Positions 6,539-6,825 of a stretch of 6,825 nt of DNA are shown piece after piece. The stretch covers positions 1 to 6,825 of the forward strand of contig CAMHPM010000083.1 in the NCBI GenBank assembly GCA_946187025.1. Reading direction: 5' to 3'. The notes beneath the pieces were generated by a model. It worked only from the letters and a program-made list of their open reading frames with translations, was not told where the DNA came from and searched no databases. The translations under genes and the position numbers were made by a program. This DNA comes from an uncultured Prevotellaceae bacterium (GTDB lineage: Bacteria > Bacteroidota > Bacteroidia > Bacteroidales > Bacteroidaceae). How positions within the stretch are numbered: position 1 is the stretch's first letter; every line of letters starts with the position of its first letter.

Positions 6539-6569
6539 TTTACTTTTTGGAAAATAAGCATTACCTTTG
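6539..6569 (+). promoter_or_regulatory. Bacteroidota-type promoter of the right-edge gene
   Basis: TACCTTTG (6562-6569) is an exact -7 match, followed by CAGCCG as often seen in this phylum. TTTA (6539-6542) lies 19 nt upstream as an imperfect -33, the same arrangement as at the phosphatase-like gene. A start near 6575 would give an unusually long leader, about 230 nt, occupied by GC-rich repeats. Confidence 0.65.
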
Positions 6570-6576
6570 CAGCCGA

Positions 6577-6660
6577 AAAACCTCCCCTAGCCTGCACCCT
6601 GCCCTCGCAGGAGGGGGAGGGAGTGCCATCCGGGGAGAAGACCCCCTCCCACTACGTGGG
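6577..6660 (+). repeat. Degenerate GC-rich hairpin repeat (copy B)
   Basis: This element has CCTCCCC, CCCTCGC and GGGGGAGGG runs, then AGTGCCATCCGG (6622-6633). It is therefore related to copies A and C, but the closing half of the palindrome is lost (CCGGGG in place of CCGGATGG). It ends in a small hairpin, CCCAC (6648-6652) with GTGGG (6656-6660). It lies just after the predicted transcription start, so it would be in the mRNA leader. Confidence 0.6.
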
Positions 6661-6754
6661 TTGTTTCATTATTCTTTCCCCCTCGCGCTCCCCCAGGGGA
6701 GAGGGGTACTCCCCCTTTCAGGTGGGAGAGTCCATCCGGATGGAAATGAAACAA
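6661..6754 (+). repeat. GC-rich repeat (copy C) bounded by 10-bp inverted repeats
   Basis: The 94-bp segment begins TTGTTTCATT (6661-6670) and ends AATGAAACAA (6745-6754), perfect inverted repeats. Inside are CCCCCTCGC, a CTCCCCC/GGGGAGAGGGG hairpin and the palindrome TCCATCCGGATGGA (6731-6744), directly joined to the right arm. The layout resembles a tiny non-autonomous or REP-like element, but no flanking target duplication is evident. Copy A lacks these outer arms. Confidence 0.65.
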
Positions 6755-6791
6755 TCAACAATAAACAATCAACAATAAACAATCAACAATA
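6750..6791 (+). repeat. Three perfect 14-bp tandem repeats before the right-edge gene
   Basis: AACAATCAACAATA occurs three times without mismatch (6750-6763, 6764-6777, 6778-6791). Each copy is two related heptamers, AACAATC and AACAATA. The array overlaps the right arm of copy C and ends 14 bases before the ATG at 6806. It is free of G, so the leader here would be unstructured, a favourable setting for initiation without Shine-Dalgarno. Confidence 0.9.
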
Positions 6792-6805
6792 TCTCCTATA
6801 AGATT

Positions 6806-6825
6806 ATGAACGAAGACAAGAAGGC
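6806..6825 (+). CDS. Start of an unidentified gene, cut by the right edge
   Basis: ATG at 6806 opens a frame reading MNEDKK and part of a next codon before the window ends. The call rests on position: a good promoter, a long leader and an A-rich, G-free stretch just before the ATG, as at other Bacteroidota starts. The short charged N-terminus suggests a cytoplasmic protein and shows no signal peptide. The product cannot be named. Confidence 0.55.

Noticed and set aside
4926..6744. Invertible segment or composite transposon between the mirrored palindromes
   Set aside because: The palindromes are inverted copies around the porin, but no recombinase gene or clean long inverted repeats are present. 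Intergenic repeat copies explain them more simply.
6526..6801. Plus-strand frame of 91 codons ahead of the right-edge gene
   Set aside because: It starts upstream of the -7 box and crosses three repeat elements, so it would not be transcribed in full. Its composition is that of the repeats.

Overview
The window looks like chromosomal DNA from a gut- or rumen-type member of Bacteroidales, with Prevotellaceae as the most likely family. The reasons are Bacteroidota-type promoters (-7 box TAnnTTTG), start codons without Shine-Dalgarno sequences, an OprO/OprP-like porin of the Bacteroidota kind, and a secreted multidomain protein of the style common in Prevotella and relatives. Assignment below order level is inference. 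No rRNA, tRNA, transposase, phage gene or CRISPR array is visible.

Three of the four genes lie on the minus strand. From the right they are a Porin_O_P family outer-membrane porin (5007-6083), a 507-residue sodium:solute symporter (3312-4835) and a large exported protein (1-2952, cut by the left edge). The large protein ends, inside the window, in the first part of a DSP/tyrosine-phosphatase-like (Y_phosphatase3) domain. The porin has its own promoter. No promoter is visible between porin and symporter, and a hairpin plus T-run follows the symporter, so those two probably form a two-gene uptake operon: porin in the outer membrane, symporter in the inner membrane. The phosphatase-like gene has its own promoter and a leader of about 90 nt. 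A fourth gene starts on the plus strand at 6806, and only seven codons of it are present.

The unusual part is the non-coding DNA. Three related GC-rich segments (4926-5006, 6577-6660, 6661-6754) share CCCTCGC, purine/pyrimidine runs and a CCATCCGG end. In two of them the end is a perfect palindrome, TCCATCCGGATGGA. Read towards the next gene, both of those have the same order: GC-rich hairpins, palindrome, A-rich array with about 7-nt periodicity, then ATG within 6-14 nt. One sits in front of the symporter and the other in front of the right-edge gene, in mirror image. The divergent spacer also holds a TCAATTG array (6221-6262), four 22-bp tandem repeats built of palindromes (6303-6390) and an operator-like inverted repeat (6453-6474).
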